A DNA stretch of 64,000 nt from Wolbachia endosymbiont (group A) of Rhinocyllus conicus. Its GTDB lineage: Bacteria; Pseudomonadota; Alphaproteobacteria; Rickettsiales; Anaplasmataceae. Position 1 is the first letter of the stretch, and every line of letters begins with the position of its first letter. The notes under the pieces are model-generated. The model saw only the letters and a list, made by a program, of their open reading frames with translations. It had not been told where the DNA came from and made no database searches. This document shows, piece after piece, positions 35,958-46,013 of this stretch. The position numbers and the translations under genes are program-made. The DNA lies in contig NZ_OX366349.1 of assembly GCF_947250775.1 (NCBI RefSeq), positions 310,001-374,000 of the forward strand, given 5' to 3'.

Positions 35958-37235
35958 TCAAGATGAAATAGAGATATCAGCTCCACATGAATTGAGTTTT
36001 TCGTGCATTGCTTCATATCCTCTCCATAAATGATGCGAATTATTTATTGTAGTTTCTCCACCAGCTACCAAAGAAGCAAGTACCAAAGCTGCTGTTGACC
36101 TTAAGTCAGTGGCACACAGATTAGCTCCAGATAAGCTTTTTATTCCACTTATAGTAGCTTTGCTTTTCTCGATGCTGATATTAGCGCCTAACTTTCTCAA
36201 TTCATCTGCATGTGCAAATCTGTTTTCAAAGATGTTCTCTTCAATTACTGATATCCCATCAGCGATGCACATTGCAGACATCAGTTGTGGTTGCATATCA
36301 CTGGGAAAGTTGGGGTATGGATCTGTTGCAATGTTAGCAGACCTAATAGAGCAATTTTTTCTGGAAATCATAACCCCCTCATTATATAGTTCAACATTAG
36401 CCCCTATAGCCTTCAATTCATTCACAATACATCTTATATCAGATAGACTTATTCCTTCTAACTCTAACTTACCACCGGTTATTATAGCAGCTAGTGCATA
36501 GGTGCCTGCTTCTATGCGATCTGGTATTATTTTATGAACACATCCATTTAATTCTTCAACTCCTGTTATTGTGATCCTTGTATCACTAATCTCAATATTA
36601 GCACCCATTTTCTTTAGGAACTCTATTAAATCAAGAACTTCCGGCTCCGTTGCAGCATTGTTTATTATTGTCACTCCTTCTGCAAGTGTTGCTGCCATTA
36701 TTACATTTTCTGTTGCACCAACGCTTATTTTCTCAAGTATAACTTCTTTTCCTTGTAGCTTTCCTTTCACTGTTGCAATTATATTACAGCCTTCAACTTC
36801 AATTTTAGCTCCCATTTCTTCTAATGCTTTGATATGCATATCAACGGGACGCTTTCCGATATTGCATCCACCAGGAAAGACTGTTGTGATTTTACCAAAT
36901 CTACTGAGAATTGGACCTAGCATTAAAAGAGATGCTCGCAGCTTACTTGCAGTTTCGTGTGACATTACGTGATTGTTGATATTACTGCAATCAATTTCCA
37001 AAGTATGATTTGCTTTATAATCTTTATTGCGTGTAAAATTCACTTTCGCTCCAAGACTCTCAAGCAGCTTAGACATTAGATGCACATCAATTAAATCAGG
37101 TACATTATGCAAAATTACCGAGAAGCTACTCAATAGACTTGCTGCCATTATTGGTAAAACAGCATTTTTTGAGCCATTAATCTTGATTTTTCCGACCAGA
37201 GGTTTATGGTTACTACTTACTAATATTTTGTGCAT
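35958..37235 (-). CDS. murA: UDP-GlcNAc enolpyruvyl transferase
   Basis: MurA performs the first committed step of peptidoglycan precursor synthesis. The catalytic loop is intact with Cys124 in FPGGCNIGKRPVDMH, the fosfomycin target. The N-terminal INGSKNAVLPIMAASLL block and the C-terminal TDLRSTAALVLASLVAGGET block are canonical. 425 residues. Wolbachia lacks a normal wall but keeps lipid II synthesis. Confidence 0.97.
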   Translation of the reverse strand: MHKILVSSNHKPLVGKIKINGSKNAVLPIMAASLLSSFSVILHNVPDLIDVHLMSKLLESLGAKVNFTRNKDYKANHTLEIDCSNINNHVMSHETASKLRASLLMLGPILSRFGKITTVFPGGCNIGKRPVDMHIKALEEMGAKIEVEGCNIIATVKGKLQGKEVILEKISVGATENVIMAATLAEGVTIINNAATEPEVLDLIEFLKKMGANIEISDTRITITGVEELNGCVHKIIPDRIEAGTYALAAIITGGKLELEGISLSDIRCIVNELKAIGANVELYNEGVMISRKNCSIRSANIATDPYPNFPSDMQPQLMSAMCIADGISVIEENIFENRFAHADELRKLGANISIEKSKATISGIKSLSGANLCATDLRSTAALVLASLVAGGETTINNSHHLWRGYEAMHEKLNSCGADISISS

Positions 37236-37357
37236 TTAATTAAGCTAGATCTTACCAAATAAGTATAGTAAATCGACAGTAAAAGGCAAATTACAGATAA
37301 TATAGCTATCACAGATCATAATGTTCGTACATTTTAGCTATTCAGCAGCAAAATTGA

Positions 37358-38626
37358 TTACACTTGTCCAAAGATGAGAGATGCATTAGTGCCACCAAAA
37401 CCAAACGAATTAGAAAGTGCATATTGAATTTTATGCTCCTGAGCTTTAAACGGTACAAAATTTAAATCACATCCTTCTGAAGGTTTATGTAAATTTAAGG
37501 TTGGCGGAATAATTCCATTATTTAACGCAAGAATACTGAATATTGCTTCAACGCTCCCTGCAGCACCAAGTAAATGTCCTATAGAAGATTTAGTTGAAGA
37601 AACAGGTATTTTATAAACGTAGTCACCAAATAACTGTTTCATTGCTATTACTTCAATTTTATCTCCAAGTGGCGTTGAAGTTCCATGTGCATTGATATAT
37701 CCTACTTGATTTGGATTAATTTGCGCACTTTTTAAGGCAAGCTGCATTGCCTTAAATGCGCCTCTTCCTTCTGGATGTGGTGCTGTAATGTGGTGCGCAT
37801 CTCCTGTGAGTCCGTACCCAACCAGTTCTGCATGTATTTTTGCCCCCCTTTTTTTTGCATGTTCGTATTCCTCCAGCACCAATATACCTGCTCCTTCACC
37901 CATAACAAAACCATCGCGTTCTGCATCCCATGGCCTTGAAGCTTCTTCCGGTTTATCATTGAATTTAGTTGATAATGCTTTCATAGACGCAAAACCTGCA
38001 ATTCCAACTCTACACAGTGCACTTTCTGCTCCACCTGCAATCATAATATCCGCTTCACCAAGTTTTATAGTTCTTGCTGAATTTATGATTGCATGCGCAC
38101 CTGTTGCACATGCGGTTACTGCTGAATCGTTTGGACCTGTAAATTCGTATTTAATAGAAATATGGCCAGATATCAAATTTATTAGACTTGCAGGGACAAA
38201 AAATGGACTGACACGTCTGGGCCCTTTTTCCTGCATGGTAATAACATTTTCCTGAATTGACGGAAGACCACCTATACCAGAGCCAATAGTTACGCCAACA
38301 CGTTCTCTATCTACTTTTGAATCTTCTAAAGATGAATCTTCCACAGCTTGAATCGCTGCTGCAATGCCGTAATGAATAAAACGATCCGTTCTTTTTAGAT
38401 CTTTTTCAAAAATATAACCTACAGGATTAAAGTAATTCTCAATGTTATCGGATTGCACAGGCACCTGCCCTGCAACCTTGCAAGCAAGATCAGAAGAGTC
38501 AAATCTATCTGTATTGATTGCTTTTATGCCAGACTCGCCTTTTATCAGCCTTGACCAAGTGTTGTCAACATCTGCCGCTAGTGGAGTGATTAAACCAACA
38601 CCAGTGACTACTACTCTTCTGCTCAT
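37358..38626 (-). CDS. fabF: beta-ketoacyl-ACP synthase II
   Basis: FabF condenses malonyl-ACP with acyl-ACP to extend fatty acids. The Cys-His-His triad is visible: Cys173 in VTACATGAHAI, then NAHGTSTPLGD and SIGHLLGAAGSVE. 422 residues. It follows acpP by 13 bases, the usual acpP-fabF pair. Confidence 0.97.
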   Translation of the reverse strand: MSRRVVVTGVGLITPLAADVDNTWSRLIKGESGIKAINTDRFDSSDLACKVAGQVPVQSDNIENYFNPVGYIFEKDLKRTDRFIHYGIAAAIQAVEDSSLEDSKVDRERVGVTIGSGIGGLPSIQENVITMQEKGPRRVSPFFVPASLINLISGHISIKYEFTGPNDSAVTACATGAHAIINSARTIKLGEADIMIAGGAESALCRVGIAGFASMKALSTKFNDKPEEASRPWDAERDGFVMGEGAGILVLEEYEHAKKRGAKIHAELVGYGLTGDAHHITAPHPEGRGAFKAMQLALKSAQINPNQVGYINAHGTSTPLGDKIEVIAMKQLFGDYVYKIPVSSTKSSIGHLLGAAGSVEAIFSILALNNGIIPPTLNLHKPSEGCDLNFVPFKAQEHKIQYALSNSFGFGGTNASLIFGQV

Positions 38627-38639
38627 TTAACACTAACTA

Positions 38640-38912
38640 TTAGCCTTTTTTACTATTAATGTACTCAACTATTTGCTCCATAGTTTCCATTTTTTGTGCG
38701 TCTTCATCTGGAATTTCTATTCCGAACTCTTCTTCTGCTGCCATGATGATTTCAACTGCATCTAAACTGTCTGCACCATGCTCCGAAAGCTTTGAAGAGC
38801 TGTTGAATTTCTCTACATCCTTACTAATGTGCTCTAGTATAATCTTTTTCACTTTCTCTTCTATGTCTTCTCTAGTGCTCTTTGCTAGTTCGCTATTCAC
38901 ATTTCTTACCAA
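38640..38912 (-). CDS. acpP: acyl carrier protein
   Basis: Carrier of growing acyl chains. The phosphopantetheine serine is Ser49 in HGADSLDAVEIIMAAEEEFGIEIPDE. It has 90 residues with a short N-terminal extension compared with the usual 78, so an internal start is possible. Operon with fabF. Confidence 0.96.
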   Translation of the reverse strand: MVRNVNSELAKSTREDIEEKVKKIILEHISKDVEKFNSSSKLSEHGADSLDAVEIIMAAEEEFGIEIPDEDAQKMETMEQIVEYINSKKG

Positions 38913-39045
38913 AAAAATAACCTATTCTTTGATGTTATAAAAAATTTTTATGTTTGCAATATCTTTTATAACTGGTAAACTACAGCAAAGTTTTCTACTG
39001 CCCTAGCTGGCTAGCGTTACGTGCTAAACAATTAACAATTCAAAA

Positions 39046-39837
39046 ATGCTAGACGAAACAACAAAAAATTTGCTTATTGTAGAAGTAGATAAACTTTTAC
39101 CAGAAAATAGCGAGAATAAGCTTATATCAGCTATGCGTTATATGCTCCTTGCTCCTGCAAAACATATACGCTCCTTTTTAGTCGTAGCTTCATCGCGAGT
39201 GTTTAACGCGGAAGCTAAAAAAGTAATATCAGTTGCTGCAGCAATTGAATTTGTTCATGCTTACTCTCTAATTCACGATGATTTACCGTGCATGGACAAC
39301 AGTGATACTCGCAGAAGCCAGCTAAGCTGCCATAAAAAGTTTGATGAAGCAACAGCAGTGCTTGCCGGAGATGCACTACTTACTCTGGCTTTTGAGGTAT
39401 TATCTTCGTTAAATGAGAAATGCTGTGAAATCATGAAAGTTCTTTCTCAGGCAATAGGAATTAGGGGAATGGTAGGAGGACAGATTTTAGATATTGGTGC
39501 AGATTTTAACAAAATAAAAGAAATTCATTTGATGAAAACCGCAAAACTATTTGCAGCTTCATGTGAAATAGGTGCTATAATAGGGAATGCTACAGATAAG
39601 CAACGTAAAGCGTTATATAACTACGGGATAAACCTAGGGCTTATCTTTCAAGCTAAGGATGATATTGAAGATTACGAACAAGATAAAACAAATAATCTAA
39701 TGTCTGTACTTGGTAAAAGTGAAGTAGAGGACTATATAGACGCCCTCTTTAAACAAGGCTTGGATAATTTGAGTGCGCTTTCAGGGGATACTAATTATTT
39801 ATATGATTTATTGAATCAAGTAAAGAAAGATGGTTAG
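39046..39837 (+). CDS. ispA: polyprenyl diphosphate synthase (FPP/GGPP type)
   Basis: A prenyl transferase that condenses isopentenyl diphosphate into farnesyl or geranylgeranyl diphosphate. The first aspartate-rich motif is HDDLPCMDNSDTRR (from residue 77) and the second is DDIEDYEQD (about 205-215). 263 residues is slightly short of the usual 290. It overlaps the next gene by eight bases. Confidence 0.92.
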   Translation: MLDETTKNLLIVEVDKLLPENSENKLISAMRYMLLAPAKHIRSFLVVASSRVFNAEAKKVISVAAAIEFVHAYSLIHDDLPCMDNSDTRRSQLSCHKKFDEATAVLAGDALLTLAFEVLSSLNEKCCEIMKVLSQAIGIRGMVGGQILDIGADFNKIKEIHLMKTAKLFAASCEIGAIIGNATDKQRKALYNYGINLGLIFQAKDDIEDYEQDKTNNLMSVLGKSEVEDYIDALFKQGLDNLSALSGDTNYLYDLLNQVKKDG

Positions 39838-40771
39838 AAAAATTATATTACAAATGCTTATTTCCATAGTAATGATTCTCACTTTAACCTCTGCTTTTAT
39901 GTTTACTATTGTCTATATAAACAAAGGTAAACCGGGAAAGAAGGACAAGCTTTATGAGATAAGTGCCACGCATGGTGGTTTGATACAGACAATAGCACAT
40001 TATCTAGTGAAGCCAATACTTGAATCAGCACTCGACCGCTATATTGAAAAGCATGGGCTAACAGAATATTTAGAAGAAATGACGCAGCAAAAGGAAGAAG
40101 ATTCGATAAATTTTTATGAAATTACTGAAGGCAGTGGCAGCAAGGCTTTCTGTGGCATGGAAGTCCTATTGCAAATATATAAAATTTCTAATAATAACTC
40201 AGCAACACTCCCTAGCAAAGTTTCTGATGTTACTTTGAAAATAGGTCAAGATGACCTAAAAGAAGTGGGTTTAGGGGTGATAGGTATGAAAGAAGGCGGA
40301 GAGCGTGTAGTTACTATTGCCAATGATAACAAAATGAATTTTAATTCTTATTACGTCAAACTGATCGAAGTAAAGGATAAATATCCCGACTCAGTGAATA
40401 ATCTGATGGTTTTTAATGACTTAATTAACAAGACTGGAAAACAAGTAAGGTGCGGTGATGAGATATCAGTTAAATATAGTGTAAAGGAGCATAATGGGGA
40501 ATATATAGTCAAAGATCAAACAGTGCAATTTAGGGTTGGCGATAAAAAAATACCACTTGCTATAGAGCTTGGAGTTGTGGGAATGAGAGCTGGTAATAAA
40601 AGAACTATTCTTTCTCCGCCTGACCTTTTGACTATTACTGACGATATGTTAATAAAAGACATAGATTATGATGAAGAAAATATCTCAATAATTGACTTAA
40701 GCTTAGATATTAAGCAAGAGGTCGCAGCACACCATTCTACTGTTGAAAAACAGCCTAAAGAATATAGCTGA
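39830..40771 (+). CDS. membrane-anchored FKBP-like protein
   Basis: A 313-residue protein with one N-terminal membrane helix (residues 5-30) and two FKBP-like segments. Each carries a G-x-x-GM-x-x-G-x-x-R signature (GLGVIGMKEGGERVVTI, then IELGVVGMRAGNKRTIL) expected in peptidyl-prolyl isomerases. Several aromatic catalytic-pocket residues are not evident, so a chaperone-only role is possible. It would act on the periplasmic side. Coupled to ispA by an eight-base overlap, which looks incidental. Confidence 0.65.
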   Translation: MVRKIILQMLISIVMILTLTSAFMFTIVYINKGKPGKKDKLYEISATHGGLIQTIAHYLVKPILESALDRYIEKHGLTEYLEEMTQQKEEDSINFYEITEGSGSKAFCGMEVLLQIYKISNNNSATLPSKVSDVTLKIGQDDLKEVGLGVIGMKEGGERVVTIANDNKMNFNSYYVKLIEVKDKYPDSVNNLMVFNDLINKTGKQVRCGDEISVKYSVKEHNGEYIVKDQTVQFRVGDKKIPLAIELGVVGMRAGNKRTILSPPDLLTITDDMLIKDIDYDEENISIIDLSLDIKQEVAAHHSTVEKQPKEYS

Positions 40772-40812
40772 AATTTTAGGCTTACTGGCTGACCTTCTGA
40801 ACACTCTCTATA

Positions 40813-40840
40813 CTACTTAAAGTAGGCTTTTTGTTTTTCC
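40813..40840 (+). terminator. probable rho-independent terminator
   Basis: CTACT-TAA-AGTAG followed by GCTTTTTGTTTTT, 42 bases after the stop of the FKBP-like gene. It separates that gene from the convergent hslU. Confidence 0.6.
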
Positions 40841-42330
40841 TAAAGTATAAACTTAGATAAATCAAGCTGCTTCGAAATTGACTCAAGTTTATCTTTTACA
40901 TACTTGCTGTCTATAATGAATTTTTCGCTATTTTTCTCAGAAGCAATGAAACTTATTTCATCTAAAAGCTTCTCCATGATAGTGTGAAGCCTTCTTGCGC
41001 CTATATTTTCCACTTGCCTATTAACTGTAAACGCTATTTCAGCTATGGTTTTTATACCATCATCAGTGAACTCAAGCGTCACATTTTCTGTTTTCATTAA
41101 AGCTATGTACTGCTTTAACAAACTAGATTCTGGTTCCTTTAATATTCTTATTAAATCCTCTTGAGTAAGTGCCTTAAGTTCTACCCTGATCGGTAATCTG
41201 CCCTGTAATTCCGGTAAGAGGTCAGATGGTTTAGACTGATGAAAAGCACCAGATGCAATAAATAATATATAGTCTGTTTTTACATGGCCATACTTAGTTG
41301 TAACAGTTGTTCCTTCAAGTAGTGGTAACAGATCGCGTTGCACTCCTTCTCTGTTTACTTCACCTTTTACTTCTGTACGCGCTGCAATTTTGTCTATTTC
41401 ATCCAAAAATACTATACCGTCATTACTAACAAGATCAATGGCTTCTTTGATTATCTTATCTTCATCGATTAGCCTTTCACTTTCTTCATTAATTAATATT
41501 TCACGCGCTTCTTTTACCTTCACCGTAATAGTTTTTGTTTTTTTGCTCCCGTTAAACATCTTGCCCACTATTTCTGTTACATTCATCACACCAACTTGCC
41601 CACCTGGCATGCCTGGTATATCGAAAGTAGGTAACATACTCTTGCTCTCTCTGACGTTAATAGAAACTTCTCCGTCCTCAAACTCTTTATTCCTCAACCT
41701 TTCTCTAAAAATTTTTTTACTCTCTTCGGTTGCATTTTCGCCTACCATAGAGTTTACTATTGTTTTCTCAGCTAAAATTAAAGCCTTGTTAGCTAAGGCT
41801 TTACGGGCTTTCTCTTTAACTAAAACTATTGCTGCATCAACTAAATCGCGTATTATCGAATCAACGTCACGTCCAACGTATCCTATTTCAGTAAACTTCG
41901 TTGCCTCAATTTTTATGAACGGTGCACCGGCAAGTTTTGCTAAGCGGCGAGCTATTTCAGTTTTACCAACCCCTGTATGACCGATCATCAATATATTCTT
42001 AGGTATGATTTCATCACGCAATGGAAATGGAACCTGATTGCGACGCCAACGATTTCTGAGCGCAATAGCAACAGCACGCTTTGCATCATCCTGTCCGATT
42101 ATGAATCTATCTAATTCTTTAACTATCTTCTGTGGTGGCAGGTCATCTAACAAAACTTGAGTACTGTCATTAACTTGAATATCGCTGTCATTTGAATCAA
42201 AACCACTCTTAGTATCTTTATAGAGGTCATTTTTTTCATCATAGGTGTCACTACTACAAGGCCGCCCTTCTGAAAGGGTTATAGGCTGATTGGAAAAATT
42301 AGTGCACAAAGTTTTTTGCTTGGAAGACAT
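40840..42330 (-). CDS. hslU: HslU ATPase of HslUV protease
   Basis: The AAA+ unfoldase that feeds HslV. Walker A is GHTGVGKTEIARRL; Walker B is GIVFLDEIDKIAAR; sensor and arginine-finger blocks follow (LPELQGRLPIRVELKAL, then VENIGARRLHTIMEKLL). 496 residues, with an N-terminal extension of some 60 low-complexity residues before PQKIVKELDRFIIGQDDAK. That extension is unusual; an internal ATG may be the true start. It follows hslV after one base. Confidence 0.95.
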   Translation of the reverse strand: MSSKQKTLCTNFSNQPITLSEGRPCSSDTYDEKNDLYKDTKSGFDSNDSDIQVNDSTQVLLDDLPPQKIVKELDRFIIGQDDAKRAVAIALRNRWRRNQVPFPLRDEIIPKNILMIGHTGVGKTEIARRLAKLAGAPFIKIEATKFTEIGYVGRDVDSIIRDLVDAAIVLVKEKARKALANKALILAEKTIVNSMVGENATEESKKIFRERLRNKEFEDGEVSINVRESKSMLPTFDIPGMPGGQVGVMNVTEIVGKMFNGSKKTKTITVKVKEAREILINEESERLIDEDKIIKEAIDLVSNDGIVFLDEIDKIAARTEVKGEVNREGVQRDLLPLLEGTTVTTKYGHVKTDYILFIASGAFHQSKPSDLLPELQGRLPIRVELKALTQEDLIRILKEPESSLLKQYIALMKTENVTLEFTDDGIKTIAEIAFTVNRQVENIGARRLHTIMEKLLDEISFIASEKNSEKFIIDSKYVKDKLESISKQLDLSKFIL

Positions 42331-42331
42331 A

Positions 42332-42886
42332 TCACTCCTCTATCTTTTCAATAACTACATTATGATTTGTATAAACACATATATCGCCAGCTATCTTCAT
42401 AGCCTTTTTTGCAATCTCTTCTATTGATATTCCTTTAATGTCAATTAAAGCTCTTGCTGCAGATAGAGCAAAATTTCCCCCAGAGCCAATAGCTGCGATT
42501 CCATCTTCAGGTTCAAGAACATCACCTGTTCCCGTAATTACTAATGAAATAGATTTATCTGCAACAATCATCATAGCCTCTAATTTTCTTAGATATTTAT
42601 CCATTCTCCAGTCTTTTGCAAGTTCAACACATGCTCTCATTAATTGCCCTGGGTGCTTGTCAAGTTTAGATTCTAGTCTTTCAAAGAGAGTAAATGCATC
42701 GGCTGTTGCTCCAGCAAAACCGGCAATTACAGAATCACCAGAAAGACGCCTAACTTTTTTTGCTCCGGATTTTATAACAGTGTGGCCCAGTGAAACCTGT
42801 CCATCACCTATTACTACTACGCTTTTATCTTTTCTAATTGACAGTATAGTAGTTCCATACATTTTATTGTTATCGTGTTGAATCAT
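42332..42886 (-). CDS. hslV: HslV peptidase of HslUV protease
   Basis: The proteasome-like N-terminal nucleophile peptidase. The catalytic threonine is the first Thr of MYG-TTILSIRKD (Thr12), so an 11-residue propeptide would be removed; E. coli removes only Met. The blocks VVIGDGQVSLGHTVIKSGAKKVRRL and AAIGSGGNFALSAARALI are canonical. 184 residues. First gene of the hslVU operon. Confidence 0.95.
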   Translation of the reverse strand: MIQHDNNKMYGTTILSIRKDKSVVVIGDGQVSLGHTVIKSGAKKVRRLSGDSVIAGFAGATADAFTLFERLESKLDKHPGQLMRACVELAKDWRMDKYLRKLEAMMIVADKSISLVITGTGDVLEPEDGIAAIGSGGNFALSAARALIDIKGISIEEIAKKAMKIAGDICVYTNHNVVIEKIEE

Positions 42887-43001
42887 TTTTCTATTACTTT
42901 AAATAAGAATCTCATTATACTTTGATCTTTAGTCAAATTTGCTAAATATGTTTAATTATAGCTTATAATATAATACCTTCCTTATAACATTTAAAGTGTA
43001 G

Positions 43002-44162
43002 ATGCAAAACATAATTCACCCAGATTTGGAAAAAAGTATAAATAATTGGTTTGAGGCAAAATTTAACGGCCTTACATTGCCATTTTATAGCTCTATAGAT
43101 CTTAGAAACTCCAGCTACAAAATTGCCCCAGTGGACGCTAATTTATTTCCTGCAGGGTTCAACAATCTAAGTGAGACATCAAGAGCAACAGCAGCAAAAC
43201 TAATAAAAAGTTATTTTGAAACAAAACAATATAAAAAGACTCTTATAATACCGGAGAATTACACACGAAATAAAATGTATATAGAAAACGTATTTGTTAT
43301 AGAGAAAGTACTGCAGCTCGCAGGTTTTGAAACTAGAATTGGCCTCTTTCACAACGAAGCATATAATTTAATAGAACCATATGAAACTATCGTGAAAGAA
43401 AACTCTCTGCTAAAGACAACTTCAGGATTTGTGCCTGATGTTATTATACTGAATCGTGATATGACGAGCCACATTCCAGACACGCTAAAAGACGTAAAGC
43501 AAGATATAGTACCAAGCCCACTATACGGTTGGCATAGCAGACAGAAATTTAAGTATTTTGAAATCTATCAAGAATTAGCGTCCGAATTTTGTAGCGAATT
43601 TAAAATGGACCCATGGCTTATTTCTGTGCTTACAGAAAGCTGTAATGGAGTTGACTTTAATGATGATTCATCACTAGGAGCAGTAGCGACTAAAGTTGAC
43701 CAAATATTATCTCTAGTGCAAAAAAAATATGAGGAATATGAAATAAAAACACAACCTTACGTTTTTATCAAAGCAAGCAATGGCACATATGGGATGGGCA
43801 TTATAACAGCAACAAGTGGAGAGGAAATATTAAATCTCAATAAAAAAAAGCGTCATAAAATGAAAAAGATAAAAGAAGGAATAGCAATCAATAGCGTTAT
43901 TATACAAGAAGGTGTACCAACCATTGACATATTTAAAAGCAGTTCTGCAGAACCGCTGATATACTATATAGGAGATACTCCAACATGTTACTTATACCGA
44001 TGTAATAGCAGGAAAGATGTATATTCTAGCTTGAATGCCACTGACTGTGAGTTTCATGATGTTAGCCAGGTTGTGGAAGGTAAAATTCTGTCACTTTGGA
44101 GTATTGTTGGCAAATTAGCAGTACTAGCGTTGGCAGTAGAAATAAAATCTTTTCACCTCTAA
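43002..44162 (+). CDS. gshA: glutamate-cysteine ligase, GshA family
   Basis: Matches the proteobacterial GshA family (PF08886 type) that makes gamma-glutamylcysteine for glutathione. The N-terminal blocks (IDLRNSSYKIAPVDANLFPAGFNNL) and the ATP-grasp-like VFIKASNGTYGMGI are recognisable. 386 residues, somewhat shorter than the roughly 430 usual, with a rather abrupt C-terminus. A GST gene lies 10 kb away, in line with glutathione use. Confidence 0.85.
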   Translation: MQNIIHPDLEKSINNWFEAKFNGLTLPFYSSIDLRNSSYKIAPVDANLFPAGFNNLSETSRATAAKLIKSYFETKQYKKTLIIPENYTRNKMYIENVFVIEKVLQLAGFETRIGLFHNEAYNLIEPYETIVKENSLLKTTSGFVPDVIILNRDMTSHIPDTLKDVKQDIVPSPLYGWHSRQKFKYFEIYQELASEFCSEFKMDPWLISVLTESCNGVDFNDDSSLGAVATKVDQILSLVQKKYEEYEIKTQPYVFIKASNGTYGMGIITATSGEEILNLNKKKRHKMKKIKEGIAINSVIIQEGVPTIDIFKSSSAEPLIYYIGDTPTCYLYRCNSRKDVYSSLNATDCEFHDVSQVVEGKILSLWSIVGKLAVLALAVEIKSFHL

Positions 44163-44165
44163 CCC

Positions 44166-44987
44166 TTACATTCCCACAGCGTTGCCATCGGGCAGATCAT
44201 TATCATCATTACCGGGCTGAATATGGTTATGGCCAGCATTATCAAGTTCAGTGGAAGGATCATCATTGACAGGTTGTTGAAACAATTTGTCAAGCTGAAC
44301 TGCCAGAAATACTGCGCTATATATTATGCTGACTGTTACGCTTAAATTGAAGTTATAGATTATACCATTACCTAAGTTTATTGGTATGGTTGCAGTCTCC
44401 ATTCTTTTTAATATGAAGTTTAACAAACCTAATGACAAAGTTAATGTGCTGATAATAAGGTCCTTCTTATACTCAGCAGACTTTTCAGGATCCTTATTAT
44501 CTAGGTATTTTCTCCATGAGTAATAGTAACTTATAGGTTCCGAAATAAACAGAAATAAGATCGTTGATGTTAAGTGAATGTGACTTATTACGTCTGCATT
44601 ACCCCTAGTAAAAAAATGGATGACTTTCAACATCATCAATGCTTCTATGATGCTGCTTGCAAGATTAGCCGATTTACCCACAATTTTTGCCAGCTCTTTT
44701 TTACTCTCAGGGTTTCTGTAATCCTTAATTAGATCCTGTAGAGTAAATGCAGAATGGGCAATATATAGAATAGATGTCGGAAACTTTACTAGTCGAGCAA
44801 CATTCCGTATAAGAAAGATATTGGATCTATTATTGTCAATGAACTCGCAGCAAAATTGCAGTGAAATCTTACACAATAGGGCTGTTAAACCTGTTGTGAT
44901 GCAGATTACCTTCCTGAAATCATGATCATAAATATCATGCACCTTTTGTGCGAGTATGTTAGATTTCTTTTTTAGCTTGTTTGGCAT
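44166..44987 (-). CDS. uncharacterised multi-pass membrane protein
   Basis: I do not recognise the family. The 273 residues show five or six hydrophobic stretches (for example SIIEALMMLKVIHFF, HLTSTILFLFISEPISYYY and LIISTLTLSLGLLNFIL) and a polar tail rich in Asn, Asp and Pro. It converges with gshA, with only three bases between the stops. Lineage-specific by appearance. Confidence 0.65.
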   Translation of the reverse strand: MPNKLKKKSNILAQKVHDIYDHDFRKVICITTGLTALLCKISLQFCCEFIDNNRSNIFLIRNVARLVKFPTSILYIAHSAFTLQDLIKDYRNPESKKELAKIVGKSANLASSIIEALMMLKVIHFFTRGNADVISHIHLTSTILFLFISEPISYYYSWRKYLDNKDPEKSAEYKKDLIISTLTLSLGLLNFILKRMETATIPINLGNGIIYNFNLSVTVSIIYSAVFLAVQLDKLFQQPVNDDPSTELDNAGHNHIQPGNDDNDLPDGNAVGM

Positions 44988-45065
44988 GAAATAGTTAACA
45001 AAATAATAACTCCCTTTTATTCTATCACATAAAAGCCTTGAAGAAAAGCCCTATAAATCAGGACT

Positions 45066-46013
45066 TTAAGGGTGATTTATGCATAAATCGGCTAAGCATT
45101 TTATAAACAAGGAATCAATACTGAGAGTTGGTACGCGAAAATAATATCCATCCTTGATAATTGCTTTATATTCTATATCAAGTTCAACTAGAGTTTCTGA
45201 ATGCTCAGAAACAAAAGATATAGGTGATAAAACTACAGGTACACCATCAGCTTTTGTACGTGATAGCTCACTTTCAGTGCTTGGCTCTAGCCATTTTACA
45301 GGACCAATCTTACTCTGATAACATATTGACCAATCTAAGTTATTGATAGCTAACTTTTCTACTATTAACTCTACGCTTCTTTCTACCTGTGAAGCGTAAG
45401 GGTCGCCTTTTTTAATAACGCTAAGGGGCAAGCTATGAGCTGAAAATAGGACTCTTGGCTTACCAATCCTGCTGGCTAATTTGTAGTACTTGGCTATCAA
45501 GTTAGTATGAGCCTCAATAAAGTTTTCATTGTCATAATAATGATGAATTATTTTTGTGTTGCATTTTAGGCCATGCTTTTTAGCATTTTTTTGCCAATTT
45601 TCGATGGATGACAAAGTTGTGGTAGTTGAATATTGAGGGTATAGTGGCAGCAAAATTACTTCATCAGGATCAAACTGTTTTACACTTTTAACAACTTCGT
45701 CAGCAAATGGATGCCAATAGCGCATGCAGATGAATACCTTGTGTACATGGTTTCTATCTTCATTTAATTTTAGCTCTAAAGCATTAGCTTGCATTTTTGT
45801 ATTCTCCAGAATTGGCGATTTACCTCCAATTTCTTCGTATATTTTTCGTGCAGTATTTTCTCGTTTCGCAGATATAAACTTTGCTAAAAGAAACCGAAAG
45901 GGATTCGGTAGATTGATTATTCTCCTGTCATAAAAAAGGTTGAATAAAAAAGGACGGACCGCATTTAGTGAATCAGGCCCGCCAAGATTAAATAAGATAA
46001 CTGCCTTTTTCAC
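45066..46013 (-). CDS. hemH: ferrochelatase
   Basis: HemH inserts iron into protoporphyrin IX, the last step of heme synthesis. Blocks AVILFNLGGPDSLNAVRPFLFNLF, then LLPLYPQYSTTTTLSSI and FSAHSLPLSVIKKGDPY (catalytic His) are present. The C-terminal SFVSEHSETLVELDIEY holds the conserved His/Glu pair. 315 residues. The GTG start directly abuts the stop of the upstream gene, so expression depends on it. Confidence 0.95.
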   Translation of the reverse strand: MKKAVILFNLGGPDSLNAVRPFLFNLFYDRRIINLPNPFRFLLAKFISAKRENTARKIYEEIGGKSPILENTKMQANALELKLNEDRNHVHKVFICMRYWHPFADEVVKSVKQFDPDEVILLPLYPQYSTTTTLSSIENWQKNAKKHGLKCNTKIIHHYYDNENFIEAHTNLIAKYYKLASRIGKPRVLFSAHSLPLSVIKKGDPYASQVERSVELIVEKLAINNLDWSICYQSKIGPVKWLEPSTESELSRTKADGVPVVLSPISFVSEHSETLVELDIEYKAIIKDGYYFRVPTLSIDSLFIKCLADLCINHP

